From the NCBI RefSeq assembly GCF_007988805.1, contig NZ_BJUV01000027.1, positions 1 through 40,990 on the forward strand: a DNA stretch of 40,990 bases, read 5' to 3'. The notes under the pieces were generated by a model. That model saw only the letters and a program-made list of their open reading frames with translations. It did not search any database and was not told the DNA's origin. Both the position numbers and the translations under genes were made by a program. Numbering within the stretch: position 1 is the first letter of the stretch; every line of letters starts with the position of its first letter. Shown here one piece after another: positions 32,130 through 40,814 of the stretch. The stretch comes from Frigoribacterium faeni (GTDB taxonomy: Bacteria; Actinomycetota; Actinomycetes; Actinomycetales; Microbacteriaceae).

Positions 32130-32864
32130 TCACCCCAGGGTGTCGTGGATGCGGTGCGCCGCGTCCCGGTCGGCGGCCAGGCGACGGGCGTCGCGTTGCG
32201 CCGCGGAGAGGCGGTCGGCGACCAGGTCGTTCAGGTCGACGTCGGACAAGCGTGCCAGGGCTTCGGGTCTGGCACCGTGCCTCCATCCTGCCTCCTCCAG
32301 CGTGAGAATTCCTGCGGCGGCGAGCCCGCCCGTCCACGAGGTGCCCGCGATGCGGCTGATCTCGATCAGCTGCGAGGGGCGCAGGCGGGCCGAGGTGATG
32401 GCCGCCGACAGGTTCGAGGGCGCGATCCGCCAGCGTTCGGCGAGGGTCGCGCGCAGGGCTCCCGGGTCGACCGCGTCGAGCCAGTTGCGGACCGACCCGG
32501 GCTGCGGCGGGTCGCGCCACTCGTGCACCCCGACGAGCGCCTCGCGCGAGCCGTCGATCTGGCGACCGACGAGAGCCACGAGGGCGTCGGCGAGCTCGAC
32601 CTGCGCGAGCACCTCGGCGGTCGACGGAGCGATCGGCAGGTCGGCGAGATCGGCGTACCGGTCGAAGGCCGTGAGCGCGGCCGCCGGTGCGACCCCGGCC
32701 GCGCGGGCGGCCGTCACCACCTGGACCTCGGGCACCCGGCCCCGGAGCAGCTGCGCCTGGAGGGTGCTGCGGCTCACTCCGAGCGCGCGGGCGAGAGGCA
32801 GCGCGGCCGTGGGGAGGCCGACGAGGCGCGCCCAGTCACGGAACTCGGAGGAGGGGACGGACAT
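32130..32864 (-). CDS. HTH-type regulator paired with membrane protein
   Basis: A 244-residue soluble protein. Residues about 21-50 fit a helix-turn-helix (ARALGVSRSTLQAQLLRGRV), and a second similar motif may lie in the C-terminal half (AERWRIAPSNLSAAITSARL). No known sensor domain is visible. AGGAGG precedes the ATG at 32864 by 6 nt. It probably regulates its own operon with the membrane protein, and perhaps the divergent region upstream. Confidence 0.6.
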   Translation of the reverse strand: MSVPSSEFRDWARLVGLPTAALPLARALGVSRSTLQAQLLRGRVPEVQVVTAARAAGVAPAAALTAFDRYADLADLPIAPSTAEVLAQVELADALVALVGRQIDGSREALVGVHEWRDPPQPGSVRNWLDAVDPGALRATLAERWRIAPSNLSAAITSARLRPSQLIEISRIAGTSWTGGLAAAGILTLEEAGWRHGARPEALARLSDVDLNDLVADRLSAAQRDARRLAADRDAAHRIHDTLG

Positions 32865-33134
32865 GCACACCTCCTCTCACCACGTCGGGGGCACGCGATC
32901 GACGCGGCGCGAGCGGATCATGCTCGACTTCTGTCATTCTCGCAGGATCTATGTATTGTTGACACCGGGGAAGCGCCGCGCACGGTCGATTGCCAGAGCA
33001 ACAAGAGGGATGCGTCACGGGGGTGACGACTCGACGACAGTAGTCGAGCCGGACGGCAGGGCCGTGCGCAGGCGCTCCCGCCACTCGCTTCGCGGCCAGG
33101 GCCGCAGCCGGAGCCGGATCTACAGCACCACGCG

Positions 33135-33195
33135 ATGGGCACAGCGCCAGGCTTTCTCCTGGCGCGGTGCCCATTTCCTGGCGCCGTGCCCCAGG
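33135..33195. repeat. Hairpin followed by 19-bp direct repeat
   Basis: ATGGGCACAGCGCCAGG (33135-33151) pairs with CCTGGCGCGGTGCCCAT (33158-33174) with one mismatch and a 6-nt loop; TT follows. The right arm then repeats 19 bp later: CCTGGCGCGGTGCCCATTT (33158) and CCTGGCGCCGTGCCCCAGG (33177). This is the same plan (inverted arm, then direct 19-bp repeats of the complementary arm) as at 1-59. No gene precedes it on the plus strand, so it may end or attenuate a short transcript. Confidence 0.7.
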
Positions 33196-33281
33196 CTCGG
33201 GGCCGCGCCCCTGCATCGCGACCGCCGCCCGCTGGCGAACCGGGGCCCGCGCCCAGGCCCGCAGACGACTTGCCGCCCCTC

Positions 33282-33330
33282 TTGACAGCACGACACGAAC
33301 CTCCTAGGTTCATTAGTCAAGTAATGAACC
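33282..33330 (+). promoter_or_regulatory. GntR promoter and operator
   Basis: TTGACA (33282-33287), 17 bp, TAGGTT (33305-33310) is the best promoter in the window. A perfect operator GGTTCATTA-GTCAAG-TAATGAACC (33307-33330) overlaps the -10 and the start point. The palindrome has the long-spaced form expected for a YtrA-type GntR repressor and points to autoregulation of the whole ABC operon. Confidence 0.85.
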
Positions 33331-33345
33331 AGTGAGGAGGTGCGC

Positions 33346-33702
33346 ATGTTCGACGAGTCCACTCCGATCTTCCAGCAGCTCGCCGACCGGATCGAGCAGC
33401 GTGTGCTCGACGGCACCTACCCCGAGGACGAGCAGGTGGCCTCGACCAACGAGTTCGCCGCGTTCTACCGCATCAACCCCGCCACAGCCGGAAAGGCCGT
33501 CAACCTGCTCGTCGACCGCGGGATCCTCTACAAGCGTCGCGGCGTCGGCATGTTCGTCGCCGCCGGCGCCCGCGATCGACTGAGCGAGCAGCGGCGCGCC
33601 GCCTTCGCCGCCGGGTACGTGCGCCCCCTGATGCGCGAGGCCGCAGCCCTCGGCATCGACCTCCCGACCCTCATGAGCCTGATCGAACAGGAGAACACCT
33701 GA
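33346..33702 (+). CDS. GntR-family regulator, YtrA subfamily
   Basis: A 118-residue regulator: a winged-helix GntR domain (FQQLADRIEQRVLDGTYPEDEQVASTNEFAAFYRINPATAGKAVNLLVDRGILYKRRGVGMFV; about 9-75) and a short helical C-terminal part for dimerisation, the size of the YtrA group that controls ABC transporters. AGGAGG precedes the ATG at 33346 by 5 nt, better placed than for the GTG at 33340. The stop overlaps the ABC gene start by one base. It should repress its own operon by the palindrome at 33307. Confidence 0.92.
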   Translation: MFDESTPIFQQLADRIEQRVLDGTYPEDEQVASTNEFAAFYRINPATAGKAVNLLVDRGILYKRRGVGMFVAAGARDRLSEQRRAAFAAGYVRPLMREAAALGIDLPTLMSLIEQENT

Positions 33703-34640
33703 TGAGCACCGCGATCGAGATCACCGATCTGCACCGACGCTACGGCTCCACCCTCGCCCTCGACGGGGTCACGTTCACCGTCGCCGAGAACACCGTCTGC
33801 GGACTCCTGGGTCGCAACGGCGCGGGCAAGACCACCGTCATGGCCCACATCGCCGGTCAGGAGCGACCGTCGGGAGGCACGGTGCGCGTCTTCGGACACG
33901 ATCCGGTCGACGACGCGACGGTGCTGTCGCGGACGTCGTTCATCCGGGACGATCAGCGCTACCCCGACGACTTCCGTCTGACGCACCTGCTCTCGACCGC
34001 ACCGGCCTTCCACCGCGGGTGGGATGCCGAGCTGGCCGCATCGCTCGTCGCGGACTTCCGTCTCTCGCCGAGGACCGCGATCAAGAAGATGTCGCGAGGC
34101 CAGGCCTCGGCCGTCTCGATCGTCGTGGGCCTGGCGTCGCGCGCTCCCCTGACGATCTTCGACGAGCCCTACCTGGGCCTCGACGCGACCGCGCGGCAGA
34201 TCTTCTACGACCGCCTCCTCTCCGACTACGCCGAGCACCCGCGGACGATCCTGCTGTCGACCCATCTGATCGACGAGATGGAGCCCCTGCTCGAGCAGGT
34301 GGTGGTGCTCGACCGAGGTCGGGTCCGCCTCGACTGCGACGTCGACGAGGCACGCGCCTCGGCCTTCGCCGTCGCCGGGACCACCCGCGCCGTGCAGGGG
34401 TTCCTGGCCGGCCGACGACCTCTGTCGACCCACACGATCGGCGGTCTGATGACGGCCACGGTCGACGGTGCGGCCGATGCGGCGGTCCGCGCCGACGCCG
34501 ACCGCCTCGGCGTCGAGCTCTCGCGGGTCACCCTGCAGCAGGTCGTCGCAGCCCTCGGGGCGGACGCCGACCCCGACCCGATCGACGCGGGGGCGGACAC
34601 CACCCTTGCCACCACCGACAGCGAAGGAGCCCGGTCATGA
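33702..34640 (+). CDS. ABC transporter ATP-binding protein
   Basis: A 312-residue ATPase. Walker A is GRNGAGKTT (37-45), Walker B is LTIFDEPYLGLD and the switch histidine is in LLSTHLIDE. The signature is degenerate, MSRGQASAV in place of LSGGQ, which is frequent in the YtrB-type exporters. The last 80 residues form a C-terminal extension rich in Ala and Asp. It is coupled to both neighbours by overlaps. Substrate is unknown; related systems export or respond to cell-wall antibiotics, so a resistance role is possible. Confidence 0.9.
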   Translation: MSTAIEITDLHRRYGSTLALDGVTFTVAENTVCGLLGRNGAGKTTVMAHIAGQERPSGGTVRVFGHDPVDDATVLSRTSFIRDDQRYPDDFRLTHLLSTAPAFHRGWDAELAASLVADFRLSPRTAIKKMSRGQASAVSIVVGLASRAPLTIFDEPYLGLDATARQIFYDRLLSDYAEHPRTILLSTHLIDEMEPLLEQVVVLDRGRVRLDCDVDEARASAFAVAGTTRAVQGFLAGRRPLSTHTIGGLMTATVDGAADAAVRADADRLGVELSRVTLQQVVAALGADADPDPIDAGADTTLATTDSEGARS

Positions 34641-35398
34641 CCGCCCTGCCGTTGACCGAAGCAGCACGAGGCGCGACGCCGACGTCGAGCAGGGTGGCGG
34701 CGGTCACCCGCCTCCACCTCGCCCGACGGATCAACGTGCTCGTCGTGCCGCTGATCATCACCGCCGTCGTGTTCGTCGTGACGATCGTCATCCAGGTCGC
34801 GATCCAACGCGCCACCGCGGGTGGGTCGACCGCGGCGGACTACGCCGCCGGCGCGCGTCTGAACCCGGCCATCGCCTGGGCCCAGACGGGCTACTTCGTC
34901 GCACTCGGCGTCTCGACGGTGGCGTCGACGTTCCCCCTGGCCGCGTCCCTCGGCACCACCCGCCGTGACTTCGCGCTCGGCACGACCCTCGCCCACCTGC
35001 TGACCTCGCTCTACCTCACCGCCGTCTTCACCGCGCTGCTCGGCCTCGAGCTGCTCACCGACCACTGGTTCGGCGGGTTCTACGTCTTCGACGTCGGTCT
35101 GCTCGGAGCGGGCGACCCGGCGACGTTCGCCGCGACGATCGCCGTGAGCAGCCTGCTGTGCCTCTCGATCGGCAGCGTCTTCGGCGCCGCCTGGCTGCGC
35201 TTCGGGCCCCGCGGACCGCTCGCCATCAGTCTTGCGACGGTGCTCGTGCTCGCCGTGGTCCTGCTCGTCGCGGTGCCGTCGTTCGACGCGCTGACTACGG
35301 CCTTCCGACCGTGGTGGCTCGTCGTCGGAGCCGCCGCGCTCATCGTGCTGTCGGTCGGCGGGACGTTCGCGTTCCTGCGCCGGGCGTCCGTCCGGTAG
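34637..35398 (+). CDS. ABC transporter permease
   Basis: A 253-residue membrane protein with about six hydrophobic segments and a polar N-terminal region of 30 residues; a large outside loop between the first two helices is followed by AASLGTTRRDFALGTTLAH, a coupling-type segment of ABC-2-like permeases. The ATG overlaps the ATPase stop (ATGA). It ends in the hairpin shared with the convergent gene. One permease gene suggests a homodimer. Confidence 0.85.
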   Translation: MTALPLTEAARGATPTSSRVAAVTRLHLARRINVLVVPLIITAVVFVVTIVIQVAIQRATAGGSTAADYAAGARLNPAIAWAQTGYFVALGVSTVASTFPLAASLGTTRRDFALGTTLAHLLTSLYLTAVFTALLGLELLTDHWFGGFYVFDVGLLGAGDPATFAATIAVSSLLCLSIGSVFGAAWLRFGPRGPLAISLATVLVLAVVLLVAVPSFDALTTAFRPWWLVVGAAALIVLSVGGTFAFLRRASVR

Positions 35399-35421
35399 CC
35401 GGCCCGCGCCTCCTCGGCTAC
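35395..35421. terminator. Hairpin spanning two convergent stop codons
   Basis: GTAGCCG (35395-35401) pairs with CGGCTAC (35415-35421). Each arm contains one of the two convergent TAG stop codons, and the 13-nt loop with the right arm is a copy of the dispersed motif (CCCGCGCCTCCTCGGC). It may terminate in both directions without a T-tract. Confidence 0.55.
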
Positions 35422-36416
35422 TGGAAGCTGAGGGTGTCGTCGGGGGCGATCGTCATCGTGTAGCTCACGGTGAAGGGGACGTCCTCGTCGATCGTGTAGA
35501 CGCGGCCGTCGAAGAGCGACTGCGCCTCGACCACGAGATGGGCGGTCCCCGGCGCCTCGTCGACGAGCCACTGGCCGGGGGTCGAGGACGGCACGACGGC
35601 GACCGTGGGGTGCGTCACCATCGACCAGGCGGGCTCGCCGATCACCCGGTCGTCGACCTGGCGCCCGAAGGGGCAGCCCGCGGGCAGCAGCACCTTCTGC
35701 GTGACGCAGCTCCGGTCGAGCTGCGAGTCGAGCTGCGTCTGCAGCACCTCGGCGAACGACGCCCGGGGTCGGATGTCGACCGCCACCGCCGTCGTCGACG
35801 AGACGCTCGCGGCGCTGACCTCGACCGGCTCGGCGTGCAGATAGGTGCTGTCGTGCGAGAGCTCGAAGCGCGACGGGGCGAGCACGGTGAACCGGGTGGT
35901 CACGTCGCCGCCGGTCGTCGTCACCCGGCGACCGTCGACCTCGAAGCGCGGGTCGTTGCGCGGGGTGACGTCGATCGTGGCGGTGGGCGACTGAGCGAAG
36001 CTCCACTGGCGGAAGAACCCGAACCGCGTGCCGGCCTCGCGCACCACGAACTGCGACTCGCCCGCGACCCCGTCGAGCGTGTAGCCGAGGGTCACCGTGC
36101 GGGTGCCGTCGCCGAGCTCGAGCTCGGAGACCTGGTGCACGTCGGCGAGCCCGCCCAGCGAGGGGACGTCGAGCAGGCTGTCGTCGAGGTCGTCGGTGAC
36201 CTCGACCCCGGCGAGCGTGAGAGCGCTCGAGACGTCGCCGCGATCGACGGCGTCGACGTAGCCGCGCGCGAAGCCGCCCGCGCTGTAGACGGTCGCGTTG
36301 AGGGCGGCGACGGTCACGAGGAACGCGACGACGACGAGGACGGCCGCGCCTCCCCAGATGGCGACTAAGGGCCACCGGCGTGGAGCGGCCCTTCTCTCCC
36401 CCACAGCAGAAGACAT
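35418..36416 (-). CDS. Membrane-anchored extracytoplasmic protein of unknown function
   Basis: A 332-residue protein with one N-terminal membrane helix (about 17-39, LVAIWGGAAVLVVVAFLVTVAAL) and a large external part rich in beta-type sequence. Two cysteines (DRSCVTQKVLLPAGCPFG) probably form a disulfide. I do not recognise a named domain. TACACT (36428-36423) lies 6 nt before the ATG at 36416, again a leaderless pattern; the GTG two codons upstream would abut the box. Confidence 0.7.
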   Translation of the reverse strand: MSSAVGERRAAPRRWPLVAIWGGAAVLVVVAFLVTVAALNATVYSAGGFARGYVDAVDRGDVSSALTLAGVEVTDDLDDSLLDVPSLGGLADVHQVSELELGDGTRTVTLGYTLDGVAGESQFVVREAGTRFGFFRQWSFAQSPTATIDVTPRNDPRFEVDGRRVTTTGGDVTTRFTVLAPSRFELSHDSTYLHAEPVEVSAASVSSTTAVAVDIRPRASFAEVLQTQLDSQLDRSCVTQKVLLPAGCPFGRQVDDRVIGEPAWSMVTHPTVAVVPSSTPGQWLVDEAPGTAHLVVEAQSLFDGRVYTIDEDVPFTVSYTMTIAPDDTLSFQ

Positions 36417-36454
36417 CTGCACAGTGTAGGTCGGCCGAGGTCACGGATCGCCGA

Positions 36455-36478
36455 GGATCCGAGGAGGCGCGGGTAGAT
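36455..36478 (+). promoter_or_regulatory. Dispersed motif and -10 box before the helicase gene
   Basis: GATCCGAGGAGGCGCGGGTA (36455-36474) is a copy of the dispersed motif. It runs directly into TAGATT (36473-36478), a plausible -10 box for the rightward helicase gene about 60 nt downstream. No -35 is evident. Confidence 0.45.
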
Positions 36479-36539
36479 TGGACGCGCCCGTCACCGCCTC
36501 GCCCTCCCCCTCCCGACTCGTCGAAAGGTCGCCCCCTCC

Positions 36540-37862
36540 GTGTCCGTCGCGCTCTCCGCCGAACAGCAGGCCGTGTTCGACGCCATCGAGAACACCCGCG
36601 AGCACATCTTCGTCACCGGACGGGCCGGCACCGGCAAGTCGACCCTGCTGAACCACCTGTCCTGGAACACCGAGAAGCAGGTCGTCATCTGCGCGCCCAC
36701 CGGGGTCGCCGCGCTCAACGTCGGCGGGCAGACCATCCACTCCCTTTTCCGCCTCTCCATCGGGCTCATCGCCGACCACGACATCGACCAGAACGCCGAG
36801 CTGCGCAAGCTGCTGAACACGATCGACACCCTGGTGATCGACGAGGTCTCGATGGTCAACGCCGACCTGATGGACGCCATCGACCGGTCGCTCCGCCAGG
36901 CGCGGCAGCGCAGGTCCGAGCCGTTCGGCGGCGTGCAGGTGGTGCTCTTCGGCGACCCGTACCAGCTGCCGCCGGTGCCGGGCGACGCGGAGGAGCGCGC
37001 GTACTTCCGAGACAACTACCGGTCGATGTGGTTCTTCGACGCCCACGTCTGGAACGACGCGGCGCTGCGCATCTACGAGCTCGCCTTCATCCACCGGCAG
37101 ACCGAGGGCGACTTCAAGGAGATGCTCAACGCCGTCCGGCACGGACGCGTCACCGCCGAGATCGCCGGGCACCTCAACGCCGCCGGCGCCCGCCCCGTGC
37201 CGGCCGACGGCGACGCGATCACGCTCGCTACCCGCAACGACACCGTCAACCGCATCAACAAGGTCGAGCTCGAGCGGCTGCCGGGCAAGGTGCTGACCGC
37301 CCGGGCCGAGGTCAGCGGCGAGTTCGGCGGCCGGGCCTTCCCGGCCGACGAGGCCCTCGAGCTCAAGCGGGGCGCCCGGGTGATGTTCCTGCGCAACGAC
37401 TCCGACCAGCGCTGGGTCAATGGCACCACCGGCACCGTGACGAAGGTGCGCGACACCGTGTTCGTCGAGGTCGACGGCGAGGAGCACGAGGTGCAGCCCG
37501 CCGTCTGGGAGAAGTACAGCTACAGCTACTCCCAGTCGACCAAGCAGCTGCGCAAAGACGTCGTGGCCGAGTTCACGCAGTTCCCGCTGCGGCTGGCCTG
37601 GGCCGTCACGATCCACAAGTCCCAGGGCAAGACCTACGACAGCGCCATCGTCGACCTCGGCTCGCGGGTGTTCAGCGCCGGGCAGACCTACGTCGCCCTC
37701 AGCCGGATCACCTCGCTCGAGGGCCTCTACCTCTCTCGGCCCCTCCGGCCGGCCGACATCATCGTCGACCTCGACGTGCGGCGGTTCATGAGCCAGGCCA
37801 CGCGCGTGCCGGCGATCCGGGCGGCCGCCGACGCGACGGCGATGGCGGGCGACGGGGCCTGA
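36540..37862 (+). CDS. Pif1/RecD-like superfamily 1 DNA helicase
   Basis: A 440-residue AAA/SF1B helicase. Motif I is GRAGTGKST (27-35), motif Ia includes APTGVAALNVGGQTIHSLF, motif II is LVIDEVSMV, motif III is GDPYQLPPV, and the C-terminal motif is WAVTIHKSQGKTYD. This is the conserved Pif1 order, and the length fits the small bacterial Pif1-like enzymes. The GTG at 36540 has only a distant GAAAGG. It may unwind structured DNA; that activity is inferred from the family. Confidence 0.92.
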   Translation: MSVALSAEQQAVFDAIENTREHIFVTGRAGTGKSTLLNHLSWNTEKQVVICAPTGVAALNVGGQTIHSLFRLSIGLIADHDIDQNAELRKLLNTIDTLVIDEVSMVNADLMDAIDRSLRQARQRRSEPFGGVQVVLFGDPYQLPPVPGDAEERAYFRDNYRSMWFFDAHVWNDAALRIYELAFIHRQTEGDFKEMLNAVRHGRVTAEIAGHLNAAGARPVPADGDAITLATRNDTVNRINKVELERLPGKVLTARAEVSGEFGGRAFPADEALELKRGARVMFLRNDSDQRWVNGTTGTVTKVRDTVFVEVDGEEHEVQPAVWEKYSYSYSQSTKQLRKDVVAEFTQFPLRLAWAVTIHKSQGKTYDSAIVDLGSRVFSAGQTYVALSRITSLEGLYLSRPLRPADIIVDLDVRRFMSQATRVPAIRAAADATAMAGDGA

Positions 37863-37877
37863 GCGCGAGCGGCGCGA

Positions 37878-38537
37878 TCACGCGGCGGCGGACGCCGCCG
37901 CCTTCGCGGCGGCGAGCTCGACGAACAGCTCGGTGCTGAAGCGGTAGGCGACGGCCACCTCGTCGAGCACGCTCTCACGCGCCTCCGGACTCCAGTCGAC
38001 GGCGTCGAGCTGCCGACGGTAGGTCGACTTGAACTCCTTCGGCTCGGCGATCTCGGCGAACAGGAAGAACCCGACGCCGTTCGTGTCGAAGCCGAACCGA
38101 CGCTGCATGATGCCGCGGATCAGCTGGCCGCCCGACAGGTCGCCGAGGTAGCGCGTGTAGTGGTGCGCGATGAAGCCGCCGACCCACTCGGACGCCGACC
38201 GGATGCGGGCGCGATAGTCGCTCGTCACGGCGAGCGGCTCGATCCGCGACCGCCAGTCGTCGCCCAGCAGGAAGGCCAGGTCGGAGGTGATCGCGGGCAG
38301 CCGGGTGAGGGCCGGTGAGAGGAAGGGTGCCGCGACCTCGTCGCCGGCGAACCGCTCGGCCGCCTCCTCGAGCGCCTCGTAGACGAAGAAGTGCTGGGCG
38401 AGCATCTGGACGTAGTCGTCGCGGGTGCCGCGCCCGGTCATCAGGTCGGCCATGAACGTGCAGCCGATGTCGCCGGTGGCGCTCGACGCCGAGGTGCGCT
38501 CCCGCAGGGCCTGCGAGAAGGGGATGACGACGGACAT
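37878..38537 (-). CDS. Heme oxygenase homologue lacking the proximal histidine
   Basis: A 219-residue all-helical protein of the HmuO/HO-1 family. The distal-helix signature is YLGDLSGGQLIRG and FVYEALEEAA, GFIAHHYTRYLGD and NGVGFFLFAEI are also conserved. In the first helix, where the family has its proximal heme ligand (His20 in HmuO), this protein reads RERTSASSATGDIGCTFM: there is no histidine before residue 49. The DNA supports this directly. A DtxR/IdeR box stands 26 bp upstream, so iron control of a heme-related function is clear, but classical coordination of heme is doubtful. Confidence 0.85.
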   Translation of the reverse strand: MSVVIPFSQALRERTSASSATGDIGCTFMADLMTGRGTRDDYVQMLAQHFFVYEALEEAAERFAGDEVAAPFLSPALTRLPAITSDLAFLLGDDWRSRIEPLAVTSDYRARIRSASEWVGGFIAHHYTRYLGDLSGGQLIRGIMQRRFGFDTNGVGFFLFAEIAEPKEFKSTYRRQLDAVDWSPEARESVLDEVAVAYRFSTELFVELAAAKAAASAAA

Positions 38538-38562
38538 CGCGGGCCCCTCCGTTCCATGAGTC

Positions 38563-38580
38563 GGTTAGGTGACCCTAACC
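38563..38580 (-). promoter_or_regulatory. DtxR/IdeR-type iron box of the heme oxygenase gene
   Basis: GGTTAGG-TGAC-CCTAACC is a perfect 7-bp-arm palindrome matching the DtxR/IdeR consensus (TTAGGTTAGSCTAACC). It is 26 bp before the heme oxygenase start and points to repression when iron is plentiful. Confidence 0.85.
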
Positions 38581-38588
38581 ATAGCGAG

Positions 38589-38613
38589 GGAGGCGCGCCA
38601 CGGCTACGCCTCC
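38589..38613 (-). terminator. Hairpin 3' of the MarR gene
   Basis: GGAGGCG (38589-38595) and CGCCTCC (38607-38613) form a 7-bp stem with an 11-nt loop, 47 bp beyond the MarR stop. It has no T-tract; part of the left arm (GGGAGGCGCG) resembles the dispersed motif. Confidence 0.35.
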
Positions 38614-38659
38614 GGGCGAAACCTCAGCGGATGCTCGCGTCCGCAGGACGGATAGGACG

Positions 38660-39175
38660 CTAGGCCGTCGGGCCGACCGCCGAGTCGGCGTACCCCGACG
38701 TCACCTGCCCGAGCAGTCGGACGACGCGGTTCGACTCGCGCTCCGACAGGCCCGTGACCTGACCGAGGGCTCCGAGCCTCCCCCCTCCGGTCGCGCGCCG
38801 GACGTCGTCGTGCAGCGCCCGCGTCAGGGCCAGCACCTGGCCACGGCCGTCGTGCGGGTTCGCCTCGCGCGTGACGTATCCGCGCGACACCAGCCGCGTC
38901 ACGATGATCGACGCGGCCGAACTCGTCACTCCGAGCACCGCGGCCAACCCCTTGGGACGACCCTGGATGCCCTGCATCTCGAGCCGGGCGAGGTACTGCA
39001 CCGCCACCAGCTCGTTCGCGCCGATGTCGACCCGGGCCCTGAGCCTGGCCTGGAACAGCGCGGCGGCGTCCTGCATCGCGTAGATGGCGGCGACCACCCT
39101 CCCCGACGAGGTGTCGGCCTCGAAGACGAAGTCGTCGTCGGGGAGGAGGGCGGGTGCTGCCGGTGCGTCGCTCAT
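38660..39175 (-). CDS. MarR-family transcriptional regulator
   Basis: A 171-residue winged-helix regulator. The DNA-binding core is ANELVAVQYLARLEMQGIQGRPKGLAAVLGVTSSAASIIVTRLVSRGYVTREANPHDGRGQVLALT, with the DxRG-type wing (HDGRGQ). The first 30 residues are an extension before the dimer helix. GAGAGG precedes the ATG at 39175; an upstream ATG at 39205 lacks a ribosome-binding site. It lies between the ice-binding protein gene and the heme oxygenase homologue, either of which it might control. Confidence 0.88.
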   Translation of the reverse strand: MSDAPAAPALLPDDDFVFEADTSSGRVVAAIYAMQDAAALFQARLRARVDIGANELVAVQYLARLEMQGIQGRPKGLAAVLGVTSSAASIIVTRLVSRGYVTREANPHDGRGQVLALTRALHDDVRRATGGGRLGALGQVTGLSERESNRVVRLLGQVTSGYADSAVGPTA

Positions 39176-39275
39176 GAGGGACCTCTCGAATCGGTCCGCG
39201 AGCATCCGTCAGTCGTGTCTGAACATCCGCAGGTCACCATCGAAGCACACGAAGGTGGCCGTCAGGAGGTTCGGG

Positions 39276-40712
<1,437 letters not shown>

Positions 40713-40746
40713 GGCGGCACCTGACTAAGGAGAGGAGGCACCTGAA

Positions 40747-40765
40747 CGCACGTGTCGGACGTGCG
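40747..40765 (-). promoter_or_regulatory. Leader hairpin of the ice-binding protein mRNA
   Basis: CGCACGT and ACGTGCG (perfect 7-bp arms, 5-nt loop) lie in the predicted 5' untranslated region, about 35 nt from the ATG. GGCACCTGA occurs twice in the same leader (near 40716 and 40737). The hairpin could affect stability or temperature response. Confidence 0.4.
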
Positions 40766-40784
40766 GATGTTCCCCGTTACCTGA

Positions 40785-40814
40785 GATATACGTGGTTCCG
40801 GTGGATTGCGCAAT
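40785..40814 (-). promoter_or_regulatory. Promoter of the ice-binding protein gene with overlapping palindrome
   Basis: On the minus strand TTGCGC (40813-40808), a 17-bp spacer and TATATC (40790-40785) form a good promoter. The perfect 10-bp palindrome ATTGCGCAAT (40805-40814) covers the -35 and is a candidate operator. The region is AT-rich relative to the genome. Confidence 0.65.

Larger units (their letters stand above)
32865..33345. other. 481-bp gene-free region between HTH and GntR genes
   Basis: No believable gene. It holds an AT-rich patch (about 32930-32965, with TGTCA and TGACA inverted arms around it), which likely carries the minus-strand promoter of the HTH gene, then the hairpin/19-bp repeat at 33135-33195, then the GntR promoter/operator. 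Confidence 0.6.

Noticed and set aside
33135-33335. Small plus-strand frame of 66 residues before the GntR gene
   Set aside because: It begins within the hairpin repeat and runs through the GntR promoter and operator; Pro/Arg-rich composition as expected from GC-rich noncoding DNA.
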